From positions 124,001 to 188,000 of the forward strand of contig NZ_PYBV01000028.1 in NCBI RefSeq assembly GCF_003205615.1: a stretch of DNA of 64,000 nt. The letters are read 5' to 3'. Shown one piece after another: positions 1 through 8,363 of the stretch (positions are counted from its first letter, which is position 1; the number at the start of each line of letters is the position of its first letter). This stretch comes from Micromonospora arborensis. Its GTDB lineage: Bacteria > Actinomycetota > Actinomycetes > Mycobacteriales > Micromonosporaceae. The notes under the pieces are model-generated. The model saw only the letters and a program-made list of their open reading frames with translations. It was not told the DNA's origin and ran no database searches. A program made the translations under genes and the position numbers.

Positions 1-1
1 G

Positions 2-418
2 GCGGCGGCCGACGCGCTGGCCGCCGCCGCCGTCACCGTGCTGCGGGGCACCTGCGGGGGCGCGGTGCGCGGGCCGGTCACCGTCACCTCCTCCAGTGGT
101 CGGGACGGCACCCGGGCCACGCTCACCGCCGCGCTGACCGCCGCCGGGGTGCCGGTCAAGGCCAGCGGTGGCACGATCGTGCACCTGGTGGGCTACGGCG
201 ACGCCGCCAAGGACCTGCGCCCCGACGCGGCGGTCACCGTCGCCATGGACACCCCGTACGTGCTGGCCGACGCGAAGTCACCGACGCTGCTGGCGACCTA
301 CTCCTCCAGCCGGGCGTCGATGACCGCACTGGCCGCCGTGCTGGCCGGCAAGGCCCGGCCGGGAGGCCGGTCCCCGGTGGCCGTGCCCGGCCTGCCGGCC
401 ACCGCCTGCGCGAGCTGA
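2..418 (+). CDS. Glycoside hydrolase family 3 protein, C-terminal part (5' end outside window)
   Basis: This frame is open from base 2 to the TGA at 416-418, giving the last 138 residues of a longer protein; no start lies in the window. The tail resembles the C-terminal domain of actinobacterial secreted GH3 beta-N-acetylhexosaminidases (NagZ-like): a VAMDTPYVLAD block around residues 82-92, then a serine-rich ATYSSSRASM segment, then an alanine-rich helix ending in GGRSPVAVPG. The catalytic TIM barrel would lie upstream and cannot be checked. The family removes beta-linked N-acetylglucosamine or related sugars, often from cell-wall fragments. The family call rests on the C-terminal domain alone. 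The gene converges on the next one, with only 18 bases between the stops. Confidence 0.7.
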   Translation, partial: AAADALAAAAVTVLRGTCGGAVRGPVTVTSSSGRDGTRATLTAALTAAGVPVKASGGTIVHLVGYGDAAKDLRPDAAVTVAMDTPYVLADAKSPTLLATYSSSRASMTALAAVLAGKARPGGRSPVAVPGLPATACAS

Positions 419-436
419 CCCGTCGCCGCGAACGGG

Positions 437-2311
437 TCAGCGCCCGCCCTCGGCCGTCGGCCGGTCGGTGGCGTCCCCGGCGGCCGGCGGCGGGTCGTCC
501 TCGCCGGGCCGGGCGGGCGGCTGGCGGGTCGCCGGTGGGCGCAACAGCCGTAGCGGCGTCCCGCCGAGCGTGGCCGGCGACATCGGTGGCGGGTCGACGC
601 TGGGCACCGTGCGGGCGAGCAGCGCCGCCAACCCGGCCCGCGTGGCGACGACCAGCAGCCGATCGGTGCGTACCAGGGGCCGCCGTTGCGGCAGAGACCA
701 GATGGTCTGCCCGGCCCGCCCGGTCCGCATCGCGATCACCCGGGCCTCGCGCGGGCGGCTGACCTGTGGACAGGAGCGGCCTTCCAGGTCCGAGCCGGCA
801 CCAACCGGCAACTCGGCGACCAACAGGACCCGCCGCCCCACCGAGATCGTGTCGATCACCTCTCGGCCCATCATGGCCGCGGCGAACGCCGGCGCGGCCA
901 GGTACGAGACGCTTCGCGAGTGGTTGATCCCGAAGGCGCGCTGCACCCGAGACGCGAACCCCTCGTCGAACAGCCGCAGCACCACCCGCAGCGGAGCCGC
1001 CACCGCACCATTTGCTGCCCTGTGCAGCGAACGACCGAGCAGTGCGGTCTCCAGGTTGGTCACGTCGTCGGCGCAGAGCACCACCAGCGCTCGGCAGGTC
1101 GAGACGGACGCCGCCCGCAAGGTCTCCGGGCTGGTCGCGTCTCCGATCAGGTACGGCACGCCCAGCTCGCGGGCCACCGCCACGCCACGGGCGGTCGGCG
1201 CCCGGTCCACCGCCACCACGGTCAAGCCGAACGAGTGCAGTTCCTGCACCACTCGGGTGCCGACGTTGCCCAGCCCGACCACGATCACGTGACCGTCGAG
1301 TGGGTCGGTGAGCCGACCGGCCGCGACCGCCAGCCGGGCCCGTACCACCGAATCGACCACCAGGGCGGTCACCGTGGGGACCAGGGCCACCCCGGTGATC
1401 ACCAGCAGCAGCGCGGTGAGCTTCTCCACCAGCGACCCGGCGGGGTCCGCTTCCGCGCTGCCCAGCGCGGTGAGCAGCGTCAGGTAGCCGGCCTGCACCG
1501 GGTCCAGGTCCCGGGCCTGTCCGAGCATCACACTACCGACGACGAGCAGCGCCGCCGAGGCACCCAGCGCCCAGCGCAGGCGTCGGCCGAGGATCAGCCG
1601 GGCGGTCCGCAGCAGACGGCGCCGAGGTCGGGCCCGGACCGTTCGCCGCCGACCGTACGCCCGCACCAGCACCAGATCGGCGGAATCCTCGTCCTCCGGC
1701 AGAGTGATCGGCTCGGGGCCGCTGGTGTCGGCCAGCGCGCAGACCACGTCCGTGGTGGCCGGGTCGAGGGCGTCCCGGCTCGCCGTCCGCAACAGTTCGT
1801 CGTCGGGCAGCCGCAGGAAGGTCGGCGTGTCGTCGCCAAGTGTGGCCGCGACGAACGCGGGCGCGGCGATCTCCGACCCGGACAACACCGCGCAGTCGCC
1901 GAGCATGGTGGCCACGCCCTCGCCGAGCACCGGATTGAACAGGCGAACCACGATCCGAACGTCCGGATCGAACTCCCGGATGATCAACGCGGCGTCCACG
2001 TTGGCCACGTCGTCGGCACTGACCAGCGCGACCGCCGCCGCAGCCCGTACGCCGGCGGCGTCCAGGACCTCGGCGGTCAGCCGGCGGGCCACCACCACCT
2101 CGGGGCGCGGGCCCGCCGTATCGGCAACCGACGCGAGCTCGGCGATGTCCGGCGCGTGGTTGTCGGTCAACGATGGCAGCAGGGCAGTGACCGCGACGCC
2201 GTACCGGTCGACCAACTCGGTGATCAGTCGGCGGGCCAGAGCGTTGTCGCCGCAGACCACGAACCGTCGACTGGGCTCCGGATCGATGCCGTCCGCGCTG
2301 TCGTCGGGCAC
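437..2311 (-). CDS. RCK/TrkA-N domain membrane protein with two NAD-binding domains
   Basis: About 624 residues. Two TrkA-N/RCK Rossmann domains are visible: one near residues 15-150 (FVVCGDNALARRL) and one from about 341 (HVIVVGLGNVGTRV). They flank a membrane region with hydrophobic segments near 248-264 and 299-320. RCK domains gate potassium channels and Trk transporters in response to nucleotides. The stretch between the two helices (LLTALGSAEADP), where a channel would carry TVGYG, has no selectivity filter, so a working pore is doubtful. The start chosen is the GTG at 2311: a TACGAT -10 hexamer sits 6 nt upstream (2318-2323), suggesting a leaderless message, and the first Rossmann strand follows closely. 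An in-frame GTG at 2374 would add 21 unconserved-looking residues. The C-terminal ~45 residues are proline-rich. Confidence 0.8.
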   Translation of the reverse strand: MPDDSADGIDPEPSRRFVVCGDNALARRLITELVDRYGVAVTALLPSLTDNHAPDIAELASVADTAGPRPEVVVARRLTAEVLDAAGVRAAAAVALVSADDVANVDAALIIREFDPDVRIVVRLFNPVLGEGVATMLGDCAVLSGSEIAAPAFVAATLGDDTPTFLRLPDDELLRTASRDALDPATTDVVCALADTSGPEPITLPEDEDSADLVLVRAYGRRRTVRARPRRRLLRTARLILGRRLRWALGASAALLVVGSVMLGQARDLDPVQAGYLTLLTALGSAEADPAGSLVEKLTALLLVITGVALVPTVTALVVDSVVRARLAVAAGRLTDPLDGHVIVVGLGNVGTRVVQELHSFGLTVVAVDRAPTARGVAVARELGVPYLIGDATSPETLRAASVSTCRALVVLCADDVTNLETALLGRSLHRAANGAVAAPLRVVLRLFDEGFASRVQRAFGINHSRSVSYLAAPAFAAAMMGREVIDTISVGRRVLLVAELPVGAGSDLEGRSCPQVSRPREARVIAMRTGRAGQTIWSLPQRRPLVRTDRLLVVATRAGLAALLARTVPSVDPPPMSPATLGGTPLRLLRPPATRQPPARPGEDDPPPAAGDATDRPTAEGGR

Positions 2312-2453
2312 GCCCGCATCGTAGCCGTTGCCGTCCAGGCGGCCGGTCCCGCAGGATCCCGCGTGGAGCGGCACCCGCCGGTCGTGCTCGGGGCGACCTC
2401 ACCGGCCCCAAAACGGGTCGCCTCGCCCCCGGTCGGTCTGACAACCTCCCGGG

Positions 2454-2672
2454 ATGGGAGCGGCAGAGGGATTCCGGTACGTGGTGCGGGCGGACGGCAC
2501 GGTGGTGATCACGCACCACGGACGGGTGGCCGGCACGCTGCGGGGTGGACGGGCAGCGGAGTTCCTCGCCGAGGTCGACGACGACCCGCAGTTGGTGATG
2601 GCCCGCTGGACCGGCAACTACCGCCACGGCAACGAGCGCACCGCGAAACGGCACCCCCGCAACCGAGGCTGA
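2454..2672 (+). CDS. Small conserved-looking hypothetical protein
   Basis: A 72-residue ORF transcribed divergently from the RCK protein. It has a plausible protein composition: a beta-rich N-terminal half (FRYVVRADGTVVITHHG) followed by a helix-like acidic stretch and a basic tail (GNYRHGNERTAKRHPRNRG). No domain is recognised and no function is proposed. It ends just before a strong hairpin terminator at 2676-2724, which fits a real transcript ending here. There is no strong Shine-Dalgarno before the ATG. Confidence 0.5.
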   Translation: MGAAEGFRYVVRADGTVVITHHGRVAGTLRGGRAAEFLAEVDDDPQLVMARWTGNYRHGNERTAKRHPRNRG

Positions 2673-2675
2673 ACG

Positions 2676-2724
2676 GAGGAAGGGTCCCCACTCATCGCCA
2701 GGCGACGGGTGGGGACCCTTCCTC
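2676..2724. terminator. Bidirectional intrinsic terminator (16-bp perfect stem)
   Basis: A perfect 16-bp inverted repeat, with arms at 2676-2691 and 2709-2724 (left arm GAGGAAGGGTCCCCAC) and a 17-nt loop. It lies between two convergent genes, the small ORF ending at 2672 and fabF ending at 2799, so it can serve both. No long U-tract follows, as is common in actinobacteria. Confidence 0.85.
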
Positions 2725-2798
2725 AACTTCTGCGGCGGGCGCTTGCCGTGTGCGGCGGTCAGCGCCCGGGCGTCCTCCCGCGACTCCCTCGCAGGGCC

Positions 2799-4025
2799 TC
2801 AGGGCCGCGCGAAGACGAGCGCCACGTTGTGGCCGCCGAAGCCGAACGCGTTGTTCAACGCGGCGGGGATCTCCATGTGGCGTGCCTTGTGTGCCGCGAC
2901 ATCCAGGGTGAGACCGGGCTCCGGGTCGTCGAGGTTGATCGTCGGAGGGACGACACTGTCGCGGATGGCCAGGATGGTGGCGATCGACTCCAGCGCGCCG
3001 GCCGCACCGAGCAGGTGACCGGTCATCGACTTCGTCGCGGACAGCACCGGGTGGTCGCCGAGCGCCTTGTGCAGCCCGCCGATCTCCAGCATGTCACCGA
3101 CCGGCGTCGAGGTGGCGTGCGCGTTGACGTGCACGATGTCCTGCTTGGCCACATCCGCGTCCGCGATCGCCTTGGCGATGGCCCGGATGGCGCCCTCACC
3201 CTCGGCGTGCGGCTGGACGATGTCGTACGCGTCCGAGGTGATGCCGGCTCCGGCGAGCCGCGCGTACACCCGGGCGCCCCGGGCTGCGGCGTGCTCGGCC
3301 CGCTCCAGCACCAGGATGCCGGCGCCCTCGCCGAGGACGAAGCCGTCCCGGCCCCGGTCCCACGGTCGGGAGGCGCGCTGCGGCTCGTCGTTGCGGGTCG
3401 ACATGGCCCGCATCGAGCTGAAGCCGGCGATCGGCAGCGGGTGGATGACGGCCTCGGTGCCGCCGGCCACCACCACGTCGGCCCGGCCGGAGCGGATGAT
3501 GTCCAACCCCAGCGCGATAGCCTCGGCGCCGGTGGCGCAGGCGCTGGCCACCGCGTGCACCCCGGCCTTGGCACCCAGCTCCAGCCCGACCCAGGCGGCC
3601 GGACCGTTCGGCATCAGCATCGGGATGGTGTGCGGGGAGACCCGCCGCGGCCCGGACGCTTCGAGGATGTCGTCCTGGGCGAGGAGGGTGGTGGCACCGC
3701 CGATGCCGGAGCCGACGCTGACGGCCAGCCGCTCCCCGTCGAGGTCGGAGCCGGCGAGGCCGGCGTCCGCCCAGGCCTGCTGCGCCGCGATGATCGCGAT
3801 CGCCTCGGAGCGGTCCAGGCGGCGCAGCCGGACCCGGTCCAGCACCTCGGACGGCTCCACGGCCAACTGGGCGGCGATCCGGACCGGCAGTTGCTCGGCC
3901 CACTCCTGGGTGAGGGCACTCACCCCGGAGCGGCCGGCGAGCATGGCGTCCCAGGTCGACGCGACGTCCCCGCCAAGCGGGGTCGTCGCGCCGAGCCCGG
4001 TGACGACGACGTCAGGACGACTCAT
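2799..4025 (-). CDS. fabF: Beta-ketoacyl-ACP synthase II (KAS II)
   Basis: A 408-residue thiolase-fold condensing enzyme that elongates acyl-ACP with malonyl-ACP in cytosolic type II fatty acid synthesis. The Cys-His-His triad is intact: Cys163 in ASACATGAEAI, His303 in NAHATSTPVGD and His337 in SMTGHLLGAAGALE, with Lys332 just before. The C-terminal NNAFGFGGHNVALVF motif is present and the length is normal for the family. It is the last gene of the fabD-fabH-acpP-fabF operon. Its start lies 2 nt after the acpP stop, so translation is probably coupled. In mycobacteria the equivalent positions hold kasA/kasB; only one KAS II is present here. Confidence 0.97.
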   Translation of the reverse strand: MSRPDVVVTGLGATTPLGGDVASTWDAMLAGRSGVSALTQEWAEQLPVRIAAQLAVEPSEVLDRVRLRRLDRSEAIAIIAAQQAWADAGLAGSDLDGERLAVSVGSGIGGATTLLAQDDILEASGPRRVSPHTIPMLMPNGPAAWVGLELGAKAGVHAVASACATGAEAIALGLDIIRSGRADVVVAGGTEAVIHPLPIAGFSSMRAMSTRNDEPQRASRPWDRGRDGFVLGEGAGILVLERAEHAAARGARVYARLAGAGITSDAYDIVQPHAEGEGAIRAIAKAIADADVAKQDIVHVNAHATSTPVGDMLEIGGLHKALGDHPVLSATKSMTGHLLGAAGALESIATILAIRDSVVPPTINLDDPEPGLTLDVAAHKARHMEIPAALNNAFGFGGHNVALVFARP

Positions 4026-4027
4026 GA

Positions 4028-4267
4028 TCAGGACTGCGCCGCGATGTAGCTGACAGCGTCACCAACGGTCTTGAGGTTCTGCACCTCGTTGTCCGGGATC
4101 TTGACGCCGAACTTCTCCTCGGCAGCCACCACGACCTCCACCATGGAGAGCGAGTCGACGTCGAGGTCGTCGGTGAAGGACTTCCCCTCGGCCACGTCGT
4201 CCGGGTTCACCCCGGCAACCTCTTCGAGGATCTCGGCGAGGCCGGTGGTGATCTCGTCACGCGTCAT
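4028..4267 (-). CDS. acpP: Acyl carrier protein
   Basis: A 79-residue acidic four-helix carrier. The phosphopantetheine attachment serine is Ser39 in the motif DDLDVDSLSMVE. It shuttles acyl intermediates between FabD, FabH and FabF, whose genes surround it. The ATG is preceded by an AAGGAACC-like ribosome site about 8 nt upstream. An 85-nt gap separates it from the fabH stop, the largest gap in the operon, and could hold a processing site or an internal promoter for the abundant ACP message; none is evident by eye. Confidence 0.97.
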   Translation of the reverse strand: MTRDEITTGLAEILEEVAGVNPDDVAEGKSFTDDLDVDSLSMVEVVVAAEEKFGVKIPDNEVQNLKTVGDAVSYIAAQS

Positions 4268-4352
4268 TACGGTTGGTTCCTTTCATCGGGGTTGTCTGAC
4301 GGACGGCGTCGCCGACCGCCACTCCTCGACGCGTACGCGCCCGAGGTGGTCT

Positions 4353-5297
4353 TCATGGGCAGCGGACGACCTGACCGGCGTAGGTCAGGCCACCGCCGAA
4401 GCCGAACAGCAGCACCGGTGCGCCCGAGGGCACCTCCCGGCGCTCGACCAGCTTGGACAGGGCCAGCGGCACGCTCGCGGCAGAGGTGTTGCCGGACTCG
4501 ACGATGTCCTTCGCGATGATCGCGTTGGGGATGTTGAGCCGCTTGGCGATGCCGTCGATGATGCGGGCGTTGGCCTGGTGCGGCACGAACGCGGCCAGCT
4601 CCGACGGGTCGACCCCGGCGCGCTCGCAGGCCTGCAGGGCCAGCGGCGCCAGCTCGGTGGTGGCCCAGCGGAACACCGCCTGCCCCTCCTGCTGGACGTA
4701 CGGGCGCCAGCCCTCGATGCGGACCGCGTCGCTCTTCTCCGGCACCGAACCCCAGACCACCGGGCCGATCCCGGCCGGCTCGTCGTCGGCGGTGGCGGTG
4801 ACCACCGCCGCGCCGGCACCGTCGGCGAAGATGATGCAGGTGGAGCGGTCGGTCCAGTCGGTGAAGTCGGAGAGCTTCTCCGCGCCGATGACGATCGCGT
4901 TGCGCGACGCCCCGGCCCGGATGGCGTGGTCGACGGTGCCCAGCGCGTACGCGAAGCCCGAGCAGGCGGTGTTGACGTCGTACGCGCCCGGCGCGGTGAT
5001 GCCCAGCTTGGCGGCGACCCGGCAGGCCACGTTGGGGCTGCGGTCGATCGACGTGCAGGTGGCGACCACGACCAGGTCGATGTCGGCGGCGGTCAGGCCC
5101 GAGTTGGCCAGCGCCTTGCCGGCGGCGGCAGCGGCCATGTCAGCCACCGTCTCCGTGTCGGCGATCCGCCGGCTGACGATGCCGACGCGGTCGCGGATCC
5201 ACTCGTCGTTGGTGTCGACGAGCTGGGCGATGTCGTCGTTGGTCACCACGCGGGACGGCTGGTAGTGCCCCATCGAGACGATGCGACTGCCAGTCAT
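4353..5297 (-). CDS. fabH: Beta-ketoacyl-ACP synthase III
   Basis: A 314-residue initiating condensing enzyme that joins an acyl-CoA primer to malonyl-ACP; in actinobacteria the primers are often branched. The triad is Cys112 (VNTACSGFAYALG), His240 (FVPHQANARI) and Asn270 (ESGNTSAAS). The reading frame stays open upstream, but the ATG at 5297 is chosen because the protein then begins MTGSRIVSMGHY as in the family. This ATG overlaps the fabD stop by 4 nt (ATGA), indicating translational coupling. Confidence 0.96.
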   Translation of the reverse strand: MTGSRIVSMGHYQPSRVVTNDDIAQLVDTNDEWIRDRVGIVSRRIADTETVADMAAAAAGKALANSGLTAADIDLVVVATCTSIDRSPNVACRVAAKLGITAPGAYDVNTACSGFAYALGTVDHAIRAGASRNAIVIGAEKLSDFTDWTDRSTCIIFADGAGAAVVTATADDEPAGIGPVVWGSVPEKSDAVRIEGWRPYVQQEGQAVFRWATTELAPLALQACERAGVDPSELAAFVPHQANARIIDGIAKRLNIPNAIIAKDIVESGNTSAASVPLALSKLVERREVPSGAPVLLFGFGGGLTYAGQVVRCP

Positions 5298-6220
5298 GAA
5301 CGACCTCCGATACGGGCAATCAGGTCCCGTGCGGCCGGCAGGTCGTCCGGGGTGTTCAGGGTGACGATCTCTGGCGCGCCCTCGCCCTTGAGGTCCCGCT
5401 TGACCAGCCCGGCGAGAGTGCCGGCCGGTGGTAGTTCGATCACGCCGGTGACCCCGAGGTCGGCCAGCGTACGCATGCACAGATCCCAGCGCACCGGCGC
5501 GGTGACCTGGCGGACCAGGCGCTGCACCAGCTCCGGGCCGTTGTCGACCGCGGTGCCGTCGAGGTTCGACAGCAGGATCCGGGCCGGGTCGGCGGGGGTG
5601 ATCCCGGCGGCGACCTCGGCGAGCGCGGTCTCGGCCGGGGCCATGTACGGGGTGTGGAACGCGCCGGCCACCTGGAGTCGGATGATCCGGGTCCGGGCGG
5701 GCGGCGCGGCGGCGAGCTTGTCGAGCCCGTCCAGCGCGCCTGCGGCGACGATCTGCCCGGCGCCGTTGCGGTTGGCCGGGTACAGCCCGTGCGCCTCGAT
5801 CGCGGCGAGCACCTCGTCGGGGTCGCCGCCCAGCATCGCGGCCATTCCGGTCGGCTCCAGCGCGCAGGCGGCAGCCATCTCCCGGCCGCGTACGCCGGCG
5901 AGGGTGATCGCGGCTTCGGCCGTCAGCACACCGGCCAGGGCGGCGGCGCCCAGCTCGCCGACGCTGTGCCCGGCGGTGAGCGCGACCCCGTCCAGTGGCA
6001 GGTGCTCGCCCGCGAGCAGCGCCGCGGCGACCAGCAGCGGCTGGGTGCGGGCGGTGTCCTTGATCTCGTCGGCGTCGGCGGCGGTGCCCAGGTGCACCAG
6101 GTCGACCCCGGCCAGCGCCGACCACTCGCGCAGTCGCGCCTCAGTGCCGGTCAGGTCGAGCCAGGGGGTCAGGAAGCCGGGTTTCTGAGAACCCTGGCCG
6201 GGACTAAGTACGGCGAGCAC
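5294..6220 (-). CDS. fabD: Malonyl-CoA:ACP transacylase
   Basis: A 308-residue enzyme that transfers malonate from CoA to ACP, supplying extender units to FabH and FabF. The nucleophile is Ser86 in the GHSVGE elbow, the catalytic histidine is His189 in GAFHTPYM, and the N-terminal SPGQGSQKPG loop is typical. It starts with GTG at 6220. It is the first gene of the fab operon, 78 nt downstream of the PucR-type regulator, the arrangement seen in Streptomyces (fasR-fabD-fabH-acpP-fabF). Confidence 0.96.
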   Translation of the reverse strand: MLAVLSPGQGSQKPGFLTPWLDLTGTEARLREWSALAGVDLVHLGTAADADEIKDTARTQPLLVAAALLAGEHLPLDGVALTAGHSVGELGAAALAGVLTAEAAITLAGVRGREMAAACALEPTGMAAMLGGDPDEVLAAIEAHGLYPANRNGAGQIVAAGALDGLDKLAAAPPARTRIIRLQVAGAFHTPYMAPAETALAEVAAGITPADPARILLSNLDGTAVDNGPELVQRLVRQVTAPVRWDLCMRTLADLGVTGVIELPPAGTLAGLVKRDLKGEGAPEIVTLNTPDDLPAARDLIARIGGRS

Positions 6221-6270
6221 GCCTATGACTCTCCCGGATACAGGCGGGTAACGCTGTGCCGCCTTCGACC

Positions 6271-6297
6271 AAACCGCACTAGTGCCTTTAGAGGTTT
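6271..6297. promoter_or_regulatory. Palindrome between the PucR regulator and fabD (candidate operator)
   Basis: The 78-nt gap upstream of fabD holds the perfect 10-bp palindrome GCACTAGTGC (6276-6285). It is flanked by AAACC at 6271-6275 and GGTTT at 6293-6297, which form outer inverted arms. The position, 55-75 nt before the fabD start, suits a regulator site for the fab operon. No consensus promoter was confidently placed. That the neighbouring PucR protein binds here is inference. Confidence 0.4.
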
Positions 6298-6298
6298 C

Positions 6299-7564
6299 CT
6301 ACAAAGATCGGCGAGTATCATCCCCGTTTTGGGCGGTTTTCCGGGTTGCCGGGGTCATTGTCTGACTCGGAACAGGTGGGGTGAACGGGGCGACCGGATC
6401 CAACCGACCCACGGTCAGCGCGACCTGAAGGGCGAACGCGTCCCGGGGAGACAGCGGCGAGAAGCCGGTCACCTCGGCGATCCGCCGCAGCCGGTAACGC
6501 ACCGTGTTCGGGTGTACGAACAGCGCACGGGCGGCGCTCTCCAGTGTGCCACCGGCAGCCAGGAAGGCGTCCAGGGTCGCCAGCAGCTCGCCACCGGCGC
6601 GGACCAGGGTCGCGTACACGTCGTGCCGCAGCCGTCGACGAGCCTCCGCGTCGCCGGCGAGGGCCCGCTCGGGCAACAGGTCGGCGGCCGGCACCGGACG
6701 GGGGGCACCGGGCCAGGCCGGCGCCGCCCGGAAACCGGACAACGCGGCCCGCGCCGACTCGGTCGCCTCGTCCAGACTGGGTACGGCCGGACCGACCACC
6801 ACCGGCCCGTCGCCGAACGCGCTCAGCAGCTTGGCGGTGGCGGTCAACGGGTCCGCCGCCCCACCCAGCACGATCACCAACCGGTCACCGTGCACCCCGC
6901 CGATCACCTCCACACCGATCCGGCGGGCCTGCCGGTAGACCACGTGCAGCACCGCGGAGACCTCTCCACCGGGGGAGCGACCGACCGCCACCGCCACCGG
7001 CGGCGCGTCCGCCCAACCGAGCGCCGCGGCCCGACTGGCCAGCACGTCCGGAGAGTCACCGCGCAACAGCGCGTCGACCAGCAGGGCCTGCAACCGGGCG
7101 TCCCAGGCGCCGCGGGACTCGGCCGCCCGCGCGTACACCCGGGCGGCGGCGAAGGCGATCTCCCGGGAGAAGCGCAGGACCGCTTCGCGCAGTTGCTGCT
7201 CCTCGCCCTCGGCGGCGAGCTGCGACACCTGCTCCTCGACCACGTCGATGGTCACCTTGATCAACGCCACGGTCTGTTGCAGGGTGATCGAGCGGGCCAG
7301 CGCCTGCGGGGCGGCGGCGAAGACCTCGTCCGAGACCTCCTGGGTGCTGTCCGCCGTGCCGCCGCCCTCGCTGAGCCACTGCACCAGCGACCGGGCGCCC
7401 GCCTGGGCCACCAGCATCACCCAGGAACGCTGATCGGCCGGCAACGCCCGGAACCACGGCAGCGTCTCGTCCATCCGGGCCACGCTGGAGGTGGCCAACG
7501 CTCCCGCCGAACGCTCGATCCGGCGCAGCGTGGCCGCCAGCTCCCCACCGCCCGGCGTACTCAC
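6299..7564 (-). CDS. PucR-type transcriptional regulator of fatty acid synthesis (FasR-like)
   Basis: About 421 residues. The C-terminus carries the PucR helix-turn-helix (LESAARALFVHPNTVRYRL, near residues 355-385); the N-terminal ~150 residues are a helical sensory region and the middle is a GGDEF-like PucR domain. In Streptomyces coelicolor a PucR-like protein, FasR, is encoded directly before fabD and activates the fab operon; position and architecture match here. The GTG at 7564 (protein starting STPGGGEL) is preferred to a TTG 51 nt upstream. The gene reads in the same direction as fabD. The last ~30 residues are threonine/proline-rich and look disordered. Confidence 0.85.
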   Translation of the reverse strand: MSTPGGGELAATLRRIERSAGALATSSVARMDETLPWFRALPADQRSWVMLVAQAGARSLVQWLSEGGGTADSTQEVSDEVFAAAPQALARSITLQQTVALIKVTIDVVEEQVSQLAAEGEEQQLREAVLRFSREIAFAAARVYARAAESRGAWDARLQALLVDALLRGDSPDVLASRAAALGWADAPPVAVAVGRSPGGEVSAVLHVVYRQARRIGVEVIGGVHGDRLVIVLGGAADPLTATAKLLSAFGDGPVVVGPAVPSLDEATESARAALSGFRAAPAWPGAPRPVPAADLLPERALAGDAEARRRLRHDVYATLVRAGGELLATLDAFLAAGGTLESAARALFVHPNTVRYRLRRIAEVTGFSPLSPRDAFALQVALTVGRLDPVAPFTPPVPSQTMTPATRKTAQNGDDTRRSL

Positions 7565-7661
7565 CGCCCTAGCCTGACACGTCGTGAGCAGGCCATCCAC
7601 GTCGGCACCTGTCAACCGGGTCGGACCGCCCGCCAGCGTCGAGGCGAATTCGCCGGCCGGC

Positions 7662-8363
7662 TCACGGTTGCGGGGGAGTGGGCAGTCCCCACTCCTGGGC
7701 CAGGATCGCGGCCTGCACCCGGCTGCGCAGACCCAGCTTCGCCAGGATCCGGCTCACATGTGTCTTGGTGGTGCTCTCCGCCAGCACCAGCCGGTCGGCG
7801 ATCTGCTGGTTGGACAGGCCCAGGCCGAGACAGGCCAGCACGTCCCGCTCGCGCGGGGTGAGGGTGCCCAACGCGGCCCGGGTGTCCGCCGACGCGCCCG
7901 GCGCGGTGGCCGCGAAGGCGGCGATCAACCGGCGGGTCACCGCGGGGGCGATGAACCCGTCGCCGCGCGCCACCGTACGGACCGCGGTCACCAGGCCCTC
8001 GGCGTCGGTGTCCTTGAGCAGGAACCCGGCCGCGCCGGCGCGCAACGCGCCGAAGACGTACTCGTCGAGGTCGAAGGTGGTGAGCACCAGCACGTCGGCG
8101 AGCACGTCGGTGACGATCGCCCGGGTCGCGGAGATCCCGTCCCGGCGGGGCATCCGGACGTCCAGCACCGCCACGTCCGGGCGCAACTCCCGACACAGCC
8201 GCACCGCCTCGTCGCCGTCGGCCGCCTCGCCGACCACGTCGACACCCGGCGCACCGCCCAGGATCAGCGCCAGTCCGGCCCGTACCGCCGGCTGGTCGTC
8301 CGCGAGCACCACCCGTACCGTCGCCGTGCCCGCGTCGCCCGGTGGCCGCGCCGGCCCGGTCAC
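7662..8363 (-). CDS. NarL/LuxR-family response regulator
   Basis: A 233-residue regulator with a receiver domain (about 16-135) and a C-terminal LuxR helix-turn-helix (LTPRERDVLACLGLGLSNQQ, about 167-225). The acidic pocket is Asp22-Asp23, the phosphoacceptor is Asp68 in VLDVRMP, and the conserved lysine is in GFLLKDTD. The GTG start at 8363 overlaps the stop of the upstream sensor kinase by 4 nt, so the pair is translated together. Regulated genes are not evident from the neighbourhood. Confidence 0.93.
   Translation of the reverse strand: MTGPARPPGDAGTATVRVVLADDQPAVRAGLALILGGAPGVDVVGEAADGDEAVRLCRELRPDVAVLDVRMPRRDGISATRAIVTDVLADVLVLTTFDLDEYVFGALRAGAAGFLLKDTDAEGLVTAVRTVARGDGFIAPAVTRRLIAAFAATAPGASADTRAALGTLTPRERDVLACLGLGLSNQQIADRLVLAESTTKTHVSRILAKLGLRSRVQAAILAQEWGLPTPPQP

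Noticed and set aside
686..2911. Long plus-strand ORF (741 codons) opposite the RCK protein
   Set aside because: It is antisense to a well-supported gene and its translation is rich in His, Arg, Gly and Gln with no domain; GC-rich codon structure keeps the opposite strand open.
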